NCBI GenBank assembly: GCA_002727315.1
Contig: PBWR01000012.1
Span: forward strand, 21,905 to 85,904
Source of the DNA: Alphaproteobacteria bacterium
Lineage (GTDB): Bacteria > Pseudomonadota > Alphaproteobacteria > UBA6615
Reading direction: 5' to 3'
Length of the DNA: 64,000 bases
This document shows, in pieces, positions 40,489-50,057 of the stretch. How positions within the stretch are numbered: position 1 is the first letter of the stretch; every line of letters starts with the position of its first letter. A program made the position numbers and the translations under genes. The notes under the pieces were generated by a model. The model worked only from the letters and a program-made list of their open reading frames with translations. It was not told the DNA's origin and did not search any database.

Positions 40489-41348
40489 TCCGCGCCCTTT
40501 GCCTTGACCGTGTCCTCATGGCTGCCCCATTCGGTCCAGGAGCCGTCATAGAGGGTCCAGTTGTCCCGGCCGATCAGATGCATGCCGAGGCCGAGGATAC
40601 AGGCGGTCACGCCGGAACCGCAGGTCGTTGCCACGGTGCGCGAGCCGTCGGCCCCGACCCGGTCGAAGGCCGCGCGCAACGTGTCGGCGTCGCGGAAGGA
40701 TCCGTTCTCCAGGTCAACGATTTCCGCGTAGGGAAGATTGGCCGATCCCGGGATGTGCCCAGGCTCCACGCCCGGGCGTGCCTCAGGTTCGCTTCCCGCG
40801 AAACGGTTGGCGGCACGCGCATCAAGGACGAGTTCTGCGCCGCTGTCGATATTGGCAATGATCTGCTCGATCGACCTGAGACTGTTCATGTCCTTTGTCG
40901 CATCGAAGTTCTCGGGCGCGGGCGCAGGGACTTCGGCGGTGACGGGCCGGCCTTCGGCCTGCCACTTGTGGAACCCGCCGGCCATCACGGCGACATTTTC
41001 GTGTCCGAAGACACGGAACATCCACCAGACACGCGGCGCGCAAAACAGCCCGTCGGCATCGTAAACGATCACGCGATGTTCGTTGCCGATCCCCATCGCG
41101 CCGACCGCGGCGGCGAAATCTTTCGCACTCGGGAACATGTGGGGGGACGGGGTCGGGTTGGGGTCGCAAACCGTGTCGATATCGAAATGCAGCGCGCCGG
41201 GGATATGCGCGGCCGCATACTCGGCCTTGGCGTCGCGCCCGGTCGCGGCCAGGTGATAGGACCCGTCGAATACCCGCACGGCCGGATCTTCCAAGTGATC
41301 TTCGACCCAGGCGGTGTCGACGAGGGAGTCTGGATTTGCATAGGACAT
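40485..41348 (-). CDS. sseA: 3-mercaptopyruvate sulfurtransferase (two rhodanese domains)
   Basis: LVDTAWVEDHLEDPAVRVFDGSYHL ... VATTCGSGVTACILGLGMHLIGRDNWTLYDGSWTEWG; CGSGVTA active-site loop. Confidence 0.92.
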   Translation of the reverse strand: MSYANPDSLVDTAWVEDHLEDPAVRVFDGSYHLAATGRDAKAEYAAAHIPGALHFDIDTVCDPNPTPSPHMFPSAKDFAAAVGAMGIGNEHRVIVYDADGLFCAPRVWWMFRVFGHENVAVMAGGFHKWQAEGRPVTAEVPAPAPENFDATKDMNSLRSIEQIIANIDSGAELVLDARAANRFAGSEPEARPGVEPGHIPGSANLPYAEIVDLENGSFRDADTLRAAFDRVGADGSRTVATTCGSGVTACILGLGMHLIGRDNWTLYDGSWTEWGSHEDTVKAKGAE

Positions 41349-41374
41349 GAGATAAATCTCGCTAACCGTTTGTT

Positions 41375-42121
41375 TTATTGTTCGTTCAAGGCGATGGCCA
41401 CGCGCCGGTTTTGACGGCCCTTGCTCTCGATCTTTGTCACTGTGACGGGACCGATTTCCGAAGTATTGGCAACATGTGTACCACCACAGGGTTGCAGGTC
41501 GAGACCCTCGATCCGGATCAGCCGGACCCGCCCCGCACCGGAAGGTGGTTTGACGCTCATGGTCTTGACCAGATCTGGCTGCGCGACCAGTTCGTCGTCC
41601 GTGATCCAGTCATGGCTGACCGGGTGATCGCCGGAGATAAGATCGTTCAGTTGTGCCGCGATGGCCTCCTTGTCGAGACCGCCTTCGGGTATCGAGAAAT
41701 CGAGACGGCCCTTGCCGTCATTCACCTGACCGCCGGTGACCGGATATCCGAGGACGGCGGACAGGAGGTGCAGACAGGTATGCACCCGCATCAGACGGTG
41801 TCGCCGTTCCCAATCGATTTCTGCGGTGAGTGTCGTGCCGGCCGCCAGGGCGAGCTGTCTCTCGGCGGGGACGTGGATGATCACGTCCGGTCCGCCGTCT
41901 TCCTCACGGCCTTTCACCGTCGTCGCGATATTGACCGTTTGGCCGTCGAGGGTCCGCAGGATGCCGCTGTCACCGGGTTGTCCGCCACCGGTGGGATAGA
42001 ACACCGTGCGGTCGAGGACGATCCCGCCGAGATCGTTGACTACGAGGACCGTCGCCTCGCAGGTTCTCGCGTAGGGATCGTCGCGAAAGACGGTTTCGGT
42101 CGCGGCCACTATTCCAGCCAA
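41375..42121 (-). CDS. alaX: Alanyl-tRNA editing protein (AlaX-type)
   Basis: VLDRTVFYPTGGGQPGDSG, HTCLHLL zinc motif, CGGTHVANTSEIGPVTVTKIESKGRQNRRVAI. Confidence 0.92.
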   Translation of the reverse strand: MAGIVAATETVFRDDPYARTCEATVLVVNDLGGIVLDRTVFYPTGGGQPGDSGILRTLDGQTVNIATTVKGREEDGGPDVIIHVPAERQLALAAGTTLTAEIDWERRHRLMRVHTCLHLLSAVLGYPVTGGQVNDGKGRLDFSIPEGGLDKEAIAAQLNDLISGDHPVSHDWITDDELVAQPDLVKTMSVKPPSGAGRVRLIRIEGLDLQPCGGTHVANTSEIGPVTVTKIESKGRQNRRVAIALNEQ

Positions 42122-43110
42122 TCAGGATAGGGCAGGCCCTTCCCCTTGAGAAACGCCACGTTGAAGATCTTGGAGGCATAGCGGTGCGCACTGTCGCAGA
42201 GCACCGTCACGATCGTGTGGCCCGGCCCAAGGTCCCTGGCCAGACGGATCGCACCGGCGACGTTGATGCCGCTCGACGTGCCGAGGCTGAGGCCTTCCTC
42301 GCGGATCATGTTGTACATGACCGGAAGCGCTTCCTCGTCGGGGATCTGGTATGGCAAATCCACCGGTGCGCCCTCGAGGTTCGCGGTGATACGGCCCTGG
42401 CCAATGCCTTCGGTGATCGAGGACCCTTCGGATTTGAGCTCACCGTTGGCGTAGTAGTTGTAGATCGCCGCACCCATGGGATCGGCGAGACCGATCTTGA
42501 CGTCGGAATTGCGGCTTTTCAGATATGTCGAAACACCGGTCAGCGTGCCGCCGGTTCCCACAGCGCAGATGAACCCTTCGACCTTGCCCTCAGTCTGGTC
42601 CCAGATCTCCGGCCCGGTCGTCTCGAAATGGCCCTGCCGGTTCGCCACATTGTCGAACTGGTTGGCCCAGATCGCGCCATTGTCTTCCTTGGCGGCGAGT
42701 TCGTCAGCCAGACGTCCGGATTGCTTGATGTAGTTGTTTTCGTCTTTGTATGGGACCGCAGGCACTTCAATCAGCTTTGCACCGGCCTGACGCAGGGCGT
42801 CCTTCTTTTCCTGGGTCTGGGTCTCGGGAATGACAATCACGGTGCGGTAGCCCAGCGCATTGGCGACATGTGCCAGTCCGATGCCGGTGTTGCCCGCCGT
42901 ACCCTCGACAATCACACCGCCGGGTTGGAGAAGGCCCTTCTCCTCGGCGTCCCGGACGATGGCCAGCGCCGCACGGTCCTTGACCGAACCGGCGGGGTTC
43001 AGGAATTCGGCCTTGCCCAGTATCGTGCAGCCGGTCTCTTCCGAGGCCCGGTGCAGTTTGATCAGCGGGGTATTGCCGACCGCTTCTGTGAAACCGTCGC
43101 GAACGTGCAT
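42109..43110 (-). CDS. cysK: Cysteine synthase A
   Basis: GNTPLIKLHRASEETGCTILGKAEFLNPAGSVKDRAALAIVRDA ... VEGTAGNTGIGLAHVANALGY. Confidence 0.92.
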   Translation of the reverse strand: MHVRDGFTEAVGNTPLIKLHRASEETGCTILGKAEFLNPAGSVKDRAALAIVRDAEEKGLLQPGGVIVEGTAGNTGIGLAHVANALGYRTVIVIPETQTQEKKDALRQAGAKLIEVPAVPYKDENNYIKQSGRLADELAAKEDNGAIWANQFDNVANRQGHFETTGPEIWDQTEGKVEGFICAVGTGGTLTGVSTYLKSRNSDVKIGLADPMGAAIYNYYANGELKSEGSSITEGIGQGRITANLEGAPVDLPYQIPDEEALPVMYNMIREEGLSLGTSSGINVAGAIRLARDLGPGHTIVTVLCDSAHRYASKIFNVAFLKGKGLPYPDWLE

Positions 43111-43139
43111 TTCACAACCTACTAATGTGATATTGGATA

Positions 43140-43448
43140 CCTGTGCCTAGGCGGAATGTAGTCCCCGACCCGGGTGCCTGCAAGCGCGGGCGGGCATCAT
43201 CGACGCAGGGCCTCGGTGAAGACGGCGTCCACTCCGCTTTCTTCGCGGAGCCAGGTGCTGGTGTGCACCTCCTTCCGGTCGAGATGGATACAAAGCACCC
43301 CGTCGGCGGGTAACCATTCACGAACAACCGTCCAGTCCAGGCGCTTGCGGCTACCCTGACCGTCGAGCGCGAAGGCACAGATCAGGCCGTCTTCTTCCTC
43401 GATCGTATCTACGGTTTTGTCTGTCACGCGGTACATCTCGTCGGTCAC
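43140..43448 (-). pseudogene. Remnant of CorA/ZntB-family transporter (N-terminal piece, frameshifted and truncated)
   Basis: GLICAFALDGQGSRKRLDW...GVLCIHLDRKEVHTSTWLREESGVDAVFTEAL resembles the ZntB N-terminus; it stops after EALRR, while another frame continues DDARPRLQAPGSGTTFRLG. No downstream CorA TM domain is present. Confidence 0.7.
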
Positions 43449-43571
43449 CGGAACTCTAGTGCGGCTTTGCAGATTCCAACAAACATATACCCGGGATCAT
43501 GATCCTTCCGGGTGACAAACGGATACGGAACCGGCACGGTTCGGTGAACACGGATTACGGGAGACACCGCG

Positions 43572-44363
43572 ATGGATCTTGAACTCAAGGGAAAGCGTGC
43601 CCTGGTGACCGGCTCGACGCTTGGCATCGGACGGGCCATCGCCGAAACTCTGGAAGCCGAAGGCGCGCAGGTGATTATCAACGGGCGAGACGAAGACCGG
43701 GTCGCGAAAGCCGCAGGAGAGATTGCCGGCGATGTCAGCGGTTGTGCGGCCGATCTGTCGACGGCGGCCGGCGCCCAGACACTGGCCGAATTCGCGGTCG
43801 CGGGCGGGCCGATCGATATCCTCGTCAACAATGCCGGCATGTTCACGGTGAAAGAGTTCTTCGACACCGAAGACGACGACTGGCAAGCGATGTTCGAGCT
43901 CAATGTGATGAGCGCGGTCCGCCTTTCGCGCGCGTTGATGCCGGCGATGCTGGACAGCGGGTCAGGGCGTGTCGTGTTCATCGGGTCCGATCAGAGCTCG
44001 AAACCCAATCCGTCTATGGCCCATTATGCGATGACGAAGACGGCTCTGGTCTCGATCGCGCGCAGTCTCGCTGAACGCACTCGTGGAACCGACGTGACAG
44101 TGAATACGGTCCAGGTGGCGCCGACATGGACCGACGGGGTAGATGCGTTCATGCACCAGATGGCCGAGATCGAGGACACGACACCGGAGGAAATGAGCAA
44201 GGCCTATTTCGCCGAGGGCGAAGGACAGACCTCGTTGCTCGAACGCTGGGCGCGACCTGAGGAAATCGCTGCCTTCGTTGCTTTTCTCTGCTCGTCGCAA
44301 GCCTCGGCCATCAATGGTAGCGCCCCTCGCGCAGATGGCGGCATGGTGCGGGCGCTGTTCTAG
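43572..44363 (+). CDS. SDR family oxidoreductase
   Basis: MDLELKGKRALVTGSTLGIGRAIAETLEAEGAQVIINGRDEDRV. Confidence 0.88.
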   Translation: MDLELKGKRALVTGSTLGIGRAIAETLEAEGAQVIINGRDEDRVAKAAGEIAGDVSGCAADLSTAAGAQTLAEFAVAGGPIDILVNNAGMFTVKEFFDTEDDDWQAMFELNVMSAVRLSRALMPAMLDSGSGRVVFIGSDQSSKPNPSMAHYAMTKTALVSIARSLAERTRGTDVTVNTVQVAPTWTDGVDAFMHQMAEIEDTTPEEMSKAYFAEGEGQTSLLERWARPEEIAAFVAFLCSSQASAINGSAPRADGGMVRALF

Positions 44364-44368
44364 GCCGG

Positions 44369-45301
44369 TCAGACATCGAACGCGTTTCGCAACCCTTCGG
44401 CGGCGAAGTCGAGGGCCTCGAACGCCGCATCCACATAACCGCCCATGCTCGGGAACAGATGGGTGTAGCCCTCCCAGTTGCGCTGGCGCAGCGGCACGCC
44501 GGCGGCTGCTAGGCGCTCGCCATAGGCGATGCCTTCGTCGCGCAACGGATCGTGGCTTGCCGTGATCACCGTTGCGGGGGGAAGCCCCGAAAAGTCACTG
44601 GCCTGAAGCGGCGAGACCCGCGGGTCGTACCGCAACGCCGCGTCATCGAGATAGTTCTCCACCCATCGTTCCTGCATCCGCCGCGTGAGGACGGGGCCTT
44701 CGGCATTTTCCTCGTATGAGGGGGTGTCGAAGATCAGGTTGGTGATCGGGCAGATCAGCACCTGGGCAGACAGGCGCGGGCCGGTGTCGCGTAACTGTTG
44801 TGCCGTGACCGCAGTCAGGTTGCCGCCCGCACTATCCCCGGCAACAGCGATGCGTGCGGGATCGACGCCGATCTCATCGGCATTGTCATGCACCCAGCGT
44901 ACGGCCCATTGGCAATCCTCGAAGGCGGCGGGAAACTTGTGCTCGGGCGCCAGCCGGTATTCGACGGATACGAAGATGGCGCGCGCCGCATTCGCCATGT
45001 AGCGGCACTGGGGCTCGACGGTGTCATGGCTCCCGATGGTCCAGCCGCCGCCATGAAAATAGACCACCACCGGCAAGGGTTCGTCGTCGGGCGCCGTCAA
45101 CGGAACATAGATTCGCAGCGGGACCGGGCCGCCGGGCCCCGCCGGATATAGGTCCATCACACGGCGCAGGGGCACTAGGGGCTGGTTCAGGAGCGCAACC
45201 TTCTCGCGCAGGGTCGAACGTGCTTCGCCGGGCGAGAGGTCCGGAAAACTCACGCCGGCCATCATGCCGACGGCCTTGAGAACCTGGGGATGGAGTTCCA
45301 T
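44369..45301 (-). CDS. Alpha/beta hydrolase (HSL-type lipase/esterase)
   Basis: [51 protein letters not shown] ... [14 protein letters not shown]. Confidence 0.92.
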   Translation of the reverse strand: MELHPQVLKAVGMMAGVSFPDLSPGEARSTLREKVALLNQPLVPLRRVMDLYPAGPGGPVPLRIYVPLTAPDDEPLPVVVYFHGGGWTIGSHDTVEPQCRYMANAARAIFVSVEYRLAPEHKFPAAFEDCQWAVRWVHDNADEIGVDPARIAVAGDSAGGNLTAVTAQQLRDTGPRLSAQVLICPITNLIFDTPSYEENAEGPVLTRRMQERWVENYLDDAALRYDPRVSPLQASDFSGLPPATVITASHDPLRDEGIAYGERLAAAGVPLRQRNWEGYTHLFPSMGGYVDAAFEALDFAAEGLRNAFDV

Positions 45302-45421
45302 GTACATCCTCTCCCTCAATATGTCCGATGGGCTGGTCTCTGCGCAATGCAGTATTGCGCATTCGCGGGCGCGATCACATATCGGATCACGCAGGGGCGT
45401 AGGCGACGATTGGAGAGATGG

Positions 45422-46097
45422 ATGCGAACAGAGAAGTTTGAATTTCCTGGCCATTCCGGCGAATTGCTTACCGCCAGGCTGGATGCACCCGAGGGGCCAC
45501 CGCGTGCCTATGCCTTGTTCGCGCATTGCTTCACCTGCACCAAGGATATCTATGCTGCCTCGCGCATTACCCGCGCGCGACAGAGGCCAGTATCGCGGTG
45601 GTTCGGTTCGACTTCACCGGGCTCGACCATTCGGAGGGCGAGTTCGCGAACACAAACTTTTCGTCCCACGTCGAGGATCTGGTGTCCGCGGCGGACCATA
45701 TGCGCGAGGCACTGGCCGCACCGCACATGATCATCGGTCACAGCCTGGGCGGTGCGGCCGTCCTGTCGGCGGCGGGAACACGGGGCCAACCCGCTATGGT
45801 CTGCTCTTGTCCGGACTGGACGCCTGCACCTCGATGACGATCCAGATGTATGCAAACCGCAAGAAATGGCCGCTGGAGCGTGGCGTGGTGCGGTTACGTC
45901 ACGACAAGATCTATGCCTCCGATTGGGCCGATTGCGAAACCAAGGACGGCAAGCTAAACCGCATAGAACGGACGATCGAGCTGACCGGCAATCTTGACGA
46001 TGAACAGCGCGCCCGCCTGCTGGAAATTGCCGACAAGTGCCCGGTGCACCGGACCCTCGAAAGCGAGGTGAAGGTGGAAACCCGGCTGGCGGGGTAG
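45422..46097 (+). pseudogene. Decayed alpha/beta-hydrolase-OsmC fusion gene (frameshift plus internal deletion)
   Basis: Frame 2: [42 protein letters not shown]; frame 1: [61 protein letters not shown]; frame 0: [46 protein letters not shown]...[18 protein letters not shown]. Confidence 0.85.
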
Positions 46098-46101
46098 CCG
46101 C

Positions 46102-46563
46102 TCAGGTCCACCAGCGGCCGCTGGCGCCGATCACCACGACGATCAGACCGAGCGGCAGGTTGATGGCGATGATCCGGCGGATGCGGACCATGTCCTGGCC
46201 GGCCTGTTCCCAATTGTGCCCGTCGACGGCCTCGCGGAAGTCAGCCCAGGGTCCCCAGTAGAGCCAGGCGAACAGCAGGACCATGATCCAGGCCAGTCCC
46301 TGCATGATGTGGACATGGGCACCGGCAAACGCGAACCCGCCCATCACAGTGAACAGCATCAGGTAGCCTGACGCGAACAGCAGCACGATCGAGAGCCAGA
46401 CCCAGGGGAAGAACTTCTGGAACACGGCGCGCATCAGGGTCATGCGGTCCGGCGGCCGGCCGAGCGCACCGAGTGCCGGGCGCAGGCAGACATAGATCGT
46501 GTACATGCCGCCGACCCAGATGACGGCGCCGAGGATATGGAGGGAAAGCGCGATAGTGGTCAT
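46102..46563 (-). CDS. CopD-like integral membrane protein
   Basis: MTTIALSLHILGAVIWVGGMYTIYVCLRPALGAL...FFPWVWLSIVLLFASGYLML. Confidence 0.85.
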   Translation of the reverse strand: MTTIALSLHILGAVIWVGGMYTIYVCLRPALGALGRPPDRMTLMRAVFQKFFPWVWLSIVLLFASGYLMLFTVMGGFAFAGAHVHIMQGLAWIMVLLFAWLYWGPWADFREAVDGHNWEQAGQDMVRIRRIIAINLPLGLIVVVIGASGRWWT

Positions 46564-46610
46564 GGAAAACTCCTGATGGACGACGCATTCTAAGCATCGC
46601 GCCGTGCCGT

Positions 46611-49600
46611 TCAGTGAAAATTCCGTGACTTGATCGCGATGTGGGTGTTGCGCGGGTGCCGCCACAGGGACGGTCTGGCCAGCTTGCGCCCGTGGGAGAC
46701 CGATTGGCGGGGGTCGGGACGCACGCCGTACTTGATCTCGTCGGCACGCGCCCAGGCGTTCTCGAATTCACGTGGATCCGTGCTGCGTCCATCGTCCAGC
46801 GCGTCGAGGCGGCCCGACAGATCGATGATCTTCTCGGCAATCAGATGGGTGACGATGCCCTCGCATTGCAGCTTGCCGGAAATGTGCACCAGGCGTGACG
46901 ACAGCACCACCTTGCGGAAGCGCGTGAAGGTGTCGGGCCAGACGATGATGTTGGCCACGCCGGTTTCATCTTCCAGCGTCAGGAAGATCACCCCTTTGGC
47001 GCTGCCGGGACGCTGGCGCACCAGGATCAGCCCCGCCGTCGACAGGCGCTGGTTGTTGGGCCGTTCGCGCAGCTCGCGCGCAGGCGTCACACCCATCGTG
47101 TCGAGCTCGTCGCGTAGCAGAGCCAGCGGATGGTTCTCTAGGGACATACGGATCGCGGCATAGTCGTTGGCCACGACCTCGCCAGCCGTCTCCGGCGGCA
47201 GGGCGGTTATGGCCTCGGGGATGGCATCGCGCAGTTCGGCAGCGGCAAACAGGGGCAGGGTGGCCGCCGTTTCACGGCCGTTGTGACTCAACGCGCGGAT
47301 CGCCCACAGGGCCTCGCGCCGCGCCAGGCCCAGGGAGGCGAACCCGCCGGCCTCGGCGATCGCGACCAGCGCGGCCGTGTTCACATCCGCCCGGCGCCAG
47401 ACATCCTCGACCGACGCATAGCCATCGAACGGTCGGGCCGCCACGACCGCCTCGGCGGCGGCCTGGTTGAGGGACTTGATCTGCCGGAAGCCCAGGCGCA
47501 GCGCGTGGGCGGCCCCATGCTTCGAGACGGCGTTTCGCGCCTCCTCAGCATGAGGAGGAGCATGATAATCTTCATCCTGAGGAGCCCGCGTCAGCGGGCG
47601 TCTCGAAGGATGTGATGTGATCGGCTCCAGCGTGTTGTCCCACTGGGAATGGCACACATCGGGCCCGCGCACCTCGACATCATGCTCGCGTGCATCGCGC
47701 ACGATCTGGGCCGGGGCATAGAAGCCCATGGGCTGGCTGTTCAGCAGCGCGGCGGCAAACACATCGGGATAGTGACACTTGATCCATGACGAGACATAGA
47801 CCAGCAGCGCGAAGGAGGCGGCGTGGCTTTCGGGAAAGCCGTACTCGCCGAAGCCCTCAATCTGGCGGAAGCAGCGCTCGGCGAAATCCCGTTCGTAGCC
47901 GCGTTCGACCATGCCGTCGACCATCCGGGTCTGGAAGGTGTGGATGGTGCCGGTCTTGCGGAAGGTGGCCATGGCCCGGCGCAGCTGGTCGGCCTCGCCG
48001 GGAGTGAACCCGGCCGCGACGATGGCGATCTGCATCGCCTGCTCCTGGAACAGGGGCACGCCCAGGGTCTTGCCCAAGACCTCCTCGAGCTCCCGGGAGG
48101 GGAACTCGACCGTCTCCTCGCCGTTGCGCCGGCGGATATAGGGGTGGACCATGTCGCCCTGGATCGGGCCGGGCCGCACGATCGCCACCTCGATCACCAG
48201 ATCGTAGAAGTGTCGCGGTTTCATGCGCGGCAGGAAGGCCATCTGGGCACGGCTCTCGACCTGGAACACACCCAGGGAATCCGCATTGCACAGCATTTCA
48301 TAGACCGCCGGATCCTCGGCCGGCACGGTGGCCAGCTCCAGCGGCCGGTCGTAATGATCTTCCAGCAGGTCGAAGGCCTTGCGCACGCAGGTCAGCATGC
48401 CGAGCGCCAGCACATCGATCTTGAGGATCCCCAGCGCATCGAGATCGTCCTTGTCCCACTCGATCACGGTGCGGTCTTCCATGGCCGCATTCTCGATCGG
48501 CACCAGCGTGTCGAGCCGGTCGCGGGTGATCACGAAGCCGCCCACATGCTGGGACAGGTGGCGGGGAAAACCGATCAGTTCGCGCGCCAGCCGCAACGCC
48601 AGGCCGAGCCGTTTATCGTTTGGATCGAGGCCCAGCGAGCGCACGACCTCGTCGGGCACGCCATCGTTCGACCAGCCCCAGACCTGACCCGATAGGGCGG
48701 CCACCGTGTCTTCGCTCAGGCCCAGCGCCTTGCCGACCTCGCGCAGGGCCGAACGTGATCGGTAGCTGATCACCGTGGCCGCCAGCCCGGCACGCTCGCG
48801 CCCGTACTTGGCATAGATGTACTGTATCACCTCCTCGCGGCGCTCATGCTCGAAATCCACGTCGATATCGGGCGGTTCGTTGCGTTCAGCCGAGATGAAG
48901 CGTTCGAACAGCAGGTTGAGACGGGCTGGGTCGACCGCGGTGATGCCGACGCAGTAGCAAACGGCGGAATTTGCCGCCGATCCGCGGCCCTGGCACAGGA
49001 TGTCGCGCGAGCGGGCAAAACGGACGATATCGTGCACCGTCAGGAAGTAGGCGGCGTAGCGCAGCTCCGCGATCAGGGCTAGTTCGTGCTCCAGCTGGGC
49101 CCGCACCTTGTCCGGCACTCCGTCGGGATATTTTTCAGGTGGATAGCGTATGGCCGCGCCGCGCCAGGTCTGGCGCGCCAGCTCCGCATCGGGGGTGCGG
49201 CCGCCCGAAACCGGCTCGGCGGGGGATTCGTAACGCAGCTCGTCGAGAGAAAATCGGCATTTCGCGGCGATTTCCCCCGTCCGGGCGATCGCATCGGGAT
49301 AATCACGGAACAGGCGCGCCATTTCCACGGCCGGTTTCAGATGCCGCTCGGCATTGGCCGCCAGACGGCGGCCGGCTGTGTCGATGCTGCAATGTTCGTG
49401 GATGCACGTCACCACGTCGGCCAGGGCGCGTCGCTCGGGAACGTGGTAGCGGACATTGTTGGTCGCCACGAGCGGTGTGGCGCAGCGCCGGGCGATGCCG
49501 GCCAGGCGGGCCATCCGACGGGCGTCGTCGCCCCGGTAGAGATGGCTCGCGGCGAGATAAGTTTGAGATTCAAGTTCACCGCATAGACGATTCAAAACAC

Positions 49601-50057
49601 TGGAGAAATTCTCTTCCACGACACCGCTCAAATCGTCGGGCGGAAGGGCGAGCAGGATCTGCCCGGCGCCACGTGCGAAAACCCCGTCCGGATCTGTCGG
49701 ATCGGCCACGAGATCGGAATAGCCGAGGTGACACTGGGCCTTTTCGGCGCGCCTCTTGCCCAGGGTGAGCAAGCGGGACAGGCGACCATAGGCCAGCTTG
49801 TCCGTCGGCAGGCAGATGAGCGAGGGCGTATCGTCCGTGAAATCGAGGCGCACCCCGACAATCGCCCGAATTCCTGCGGTTTTCGCACCCAGATGGGCGC
49901 GCACCACGCCGGCCAGTGTGTTGCGGTCCGTGACGGCGACGGCACAATGTCCCAGTTCGGCGGCCCGGGCGGCCAGTTCCTCGGGATGTGCGGCGCCTTC
50001 CAGGAACGTGAAGTTGCTCGTCACCTGCAACTCGACATAGCCGGAGGACGTGTTCAT
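46611..50057 (-). CDS. dnaE2: Error-prone DNA polymerase DnaE2
   Basis: YVELQVTSNFTFLEGAAHPEELAARAAELGH PHP domain; PPDIDVDFEHERREEVIQYIYAKYGRERAGLAATVISYR; downstream of imuA-imuB. Confidence 0.95.
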   Translation of the reverse strand: MNTSSGYVELQVTSNFTFLEGAAHPEELAARAAELGHCAVAVTDRNTLAGVVRAHLGAKTAGIRAIVGVRLDFTDDTPSLICLPTDKLAYGRLSRLLTLGKRRAEKAQCHLGYSDLVADPTDPDGVFARGAGQILLALPPDDLSGVVEENFSSVLNRLCGELESQTYLAASHLYRGDDARRMARLAGIARRCATPLVATNNVRYHVPERRALADVVTCIHEHCSIDTAGRRLAANAERHLKPAVEMARLFRDYPDAIARTGEIAAKCRFSLDELRYESPAEPVSGGRTPDAELARQTWRGAAIRYPPEKYPDGVPDKVRAQLEHELALIAELRYAAYFLTVHDIVRFARSRDILCQGRGSAANSAVCYCVGITAVDPARLNLLFERFISAERNEPPDIDVDFEHERREEVIQYIYAKYGRERAGLAATVISYRSRSALREVGKALGLSEDTVAALSGQVWGWSNDGVPDEVVRSLGLDPNDKRLGLALRLARELIGFPRHLSQHVGGFVITRDRLDTLVPIENAAMEDRTVIEWDKDDLDALGILKIDVLALGMLTCVRKAFDLLEDHYDRPLELATVPAEDPAVYEMLCNADSLGVFQVESRAQMAFLPRMKPRHFYDLVIEVAIVRPGPIQGDMVHPYIRRRNGEETVEFPSRELEEVLGKTLGVPLFQEQAMQIAIVAAGFTPGEADQLRRAMATFRKTGTIHTFQTRMVDGMVERGYERDFAERCFRQIEGFGEYGFPESHAASFALLVYVSSWIKCHYPDVFAAALLNSQPMGFYAPAQIVRDAREHDVEVRGPDVCHSQWDNTLEPITSHPSRRPLTRAPQDEDYHAPPHAEEARNAVSKHGAAHALRLGFRQIKSLNQAAAEAVVAARPFDGYASVEDVWRRADVNTAALVAIAEAGGFASLGLARREALWAIRALSHNGRETAATLPLFAAAELRDAIPEAITALPPETAGEVVANDYAAIRMSLENHPLALLRDELDTMGVTPARELRERPNNQRLSTAGLILVRQRPGSAKGVIFLTLEDETGVANIIVWPDTFTRFRKVVLSSRLVHISGKLQCEGIVTHLIAEKIIDLSGRLDALDDGRSTDPREFENAWARADEIKYGVRPDPRQSVSHGRKLARPSLWRHPRNTHIAIKSRNFH
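47516..47612. repeat. Palindromic repeat element inside dnaE2
   Basis: Terminal inverted repeats CATGCTTCGAGACG/CGTCTCGAAGGATG (13/14) enclose perfect hairpins CCTCCTCA-GCA-TGAGGAGG and GCCCGC-GTCA-GCGGGC. Confidence 0.88.

Noticed and set aside
43111-43200. Possible SAM-type riboswitch upstream of cysK
   Set aside because: I could not match the leader to SAM-I, SAM-II or other known conserved cores.
47823-48695. 290-aa plus-strand ORF
   Set aside because: Antisense to dnaE2 with shadow-ORF composition.
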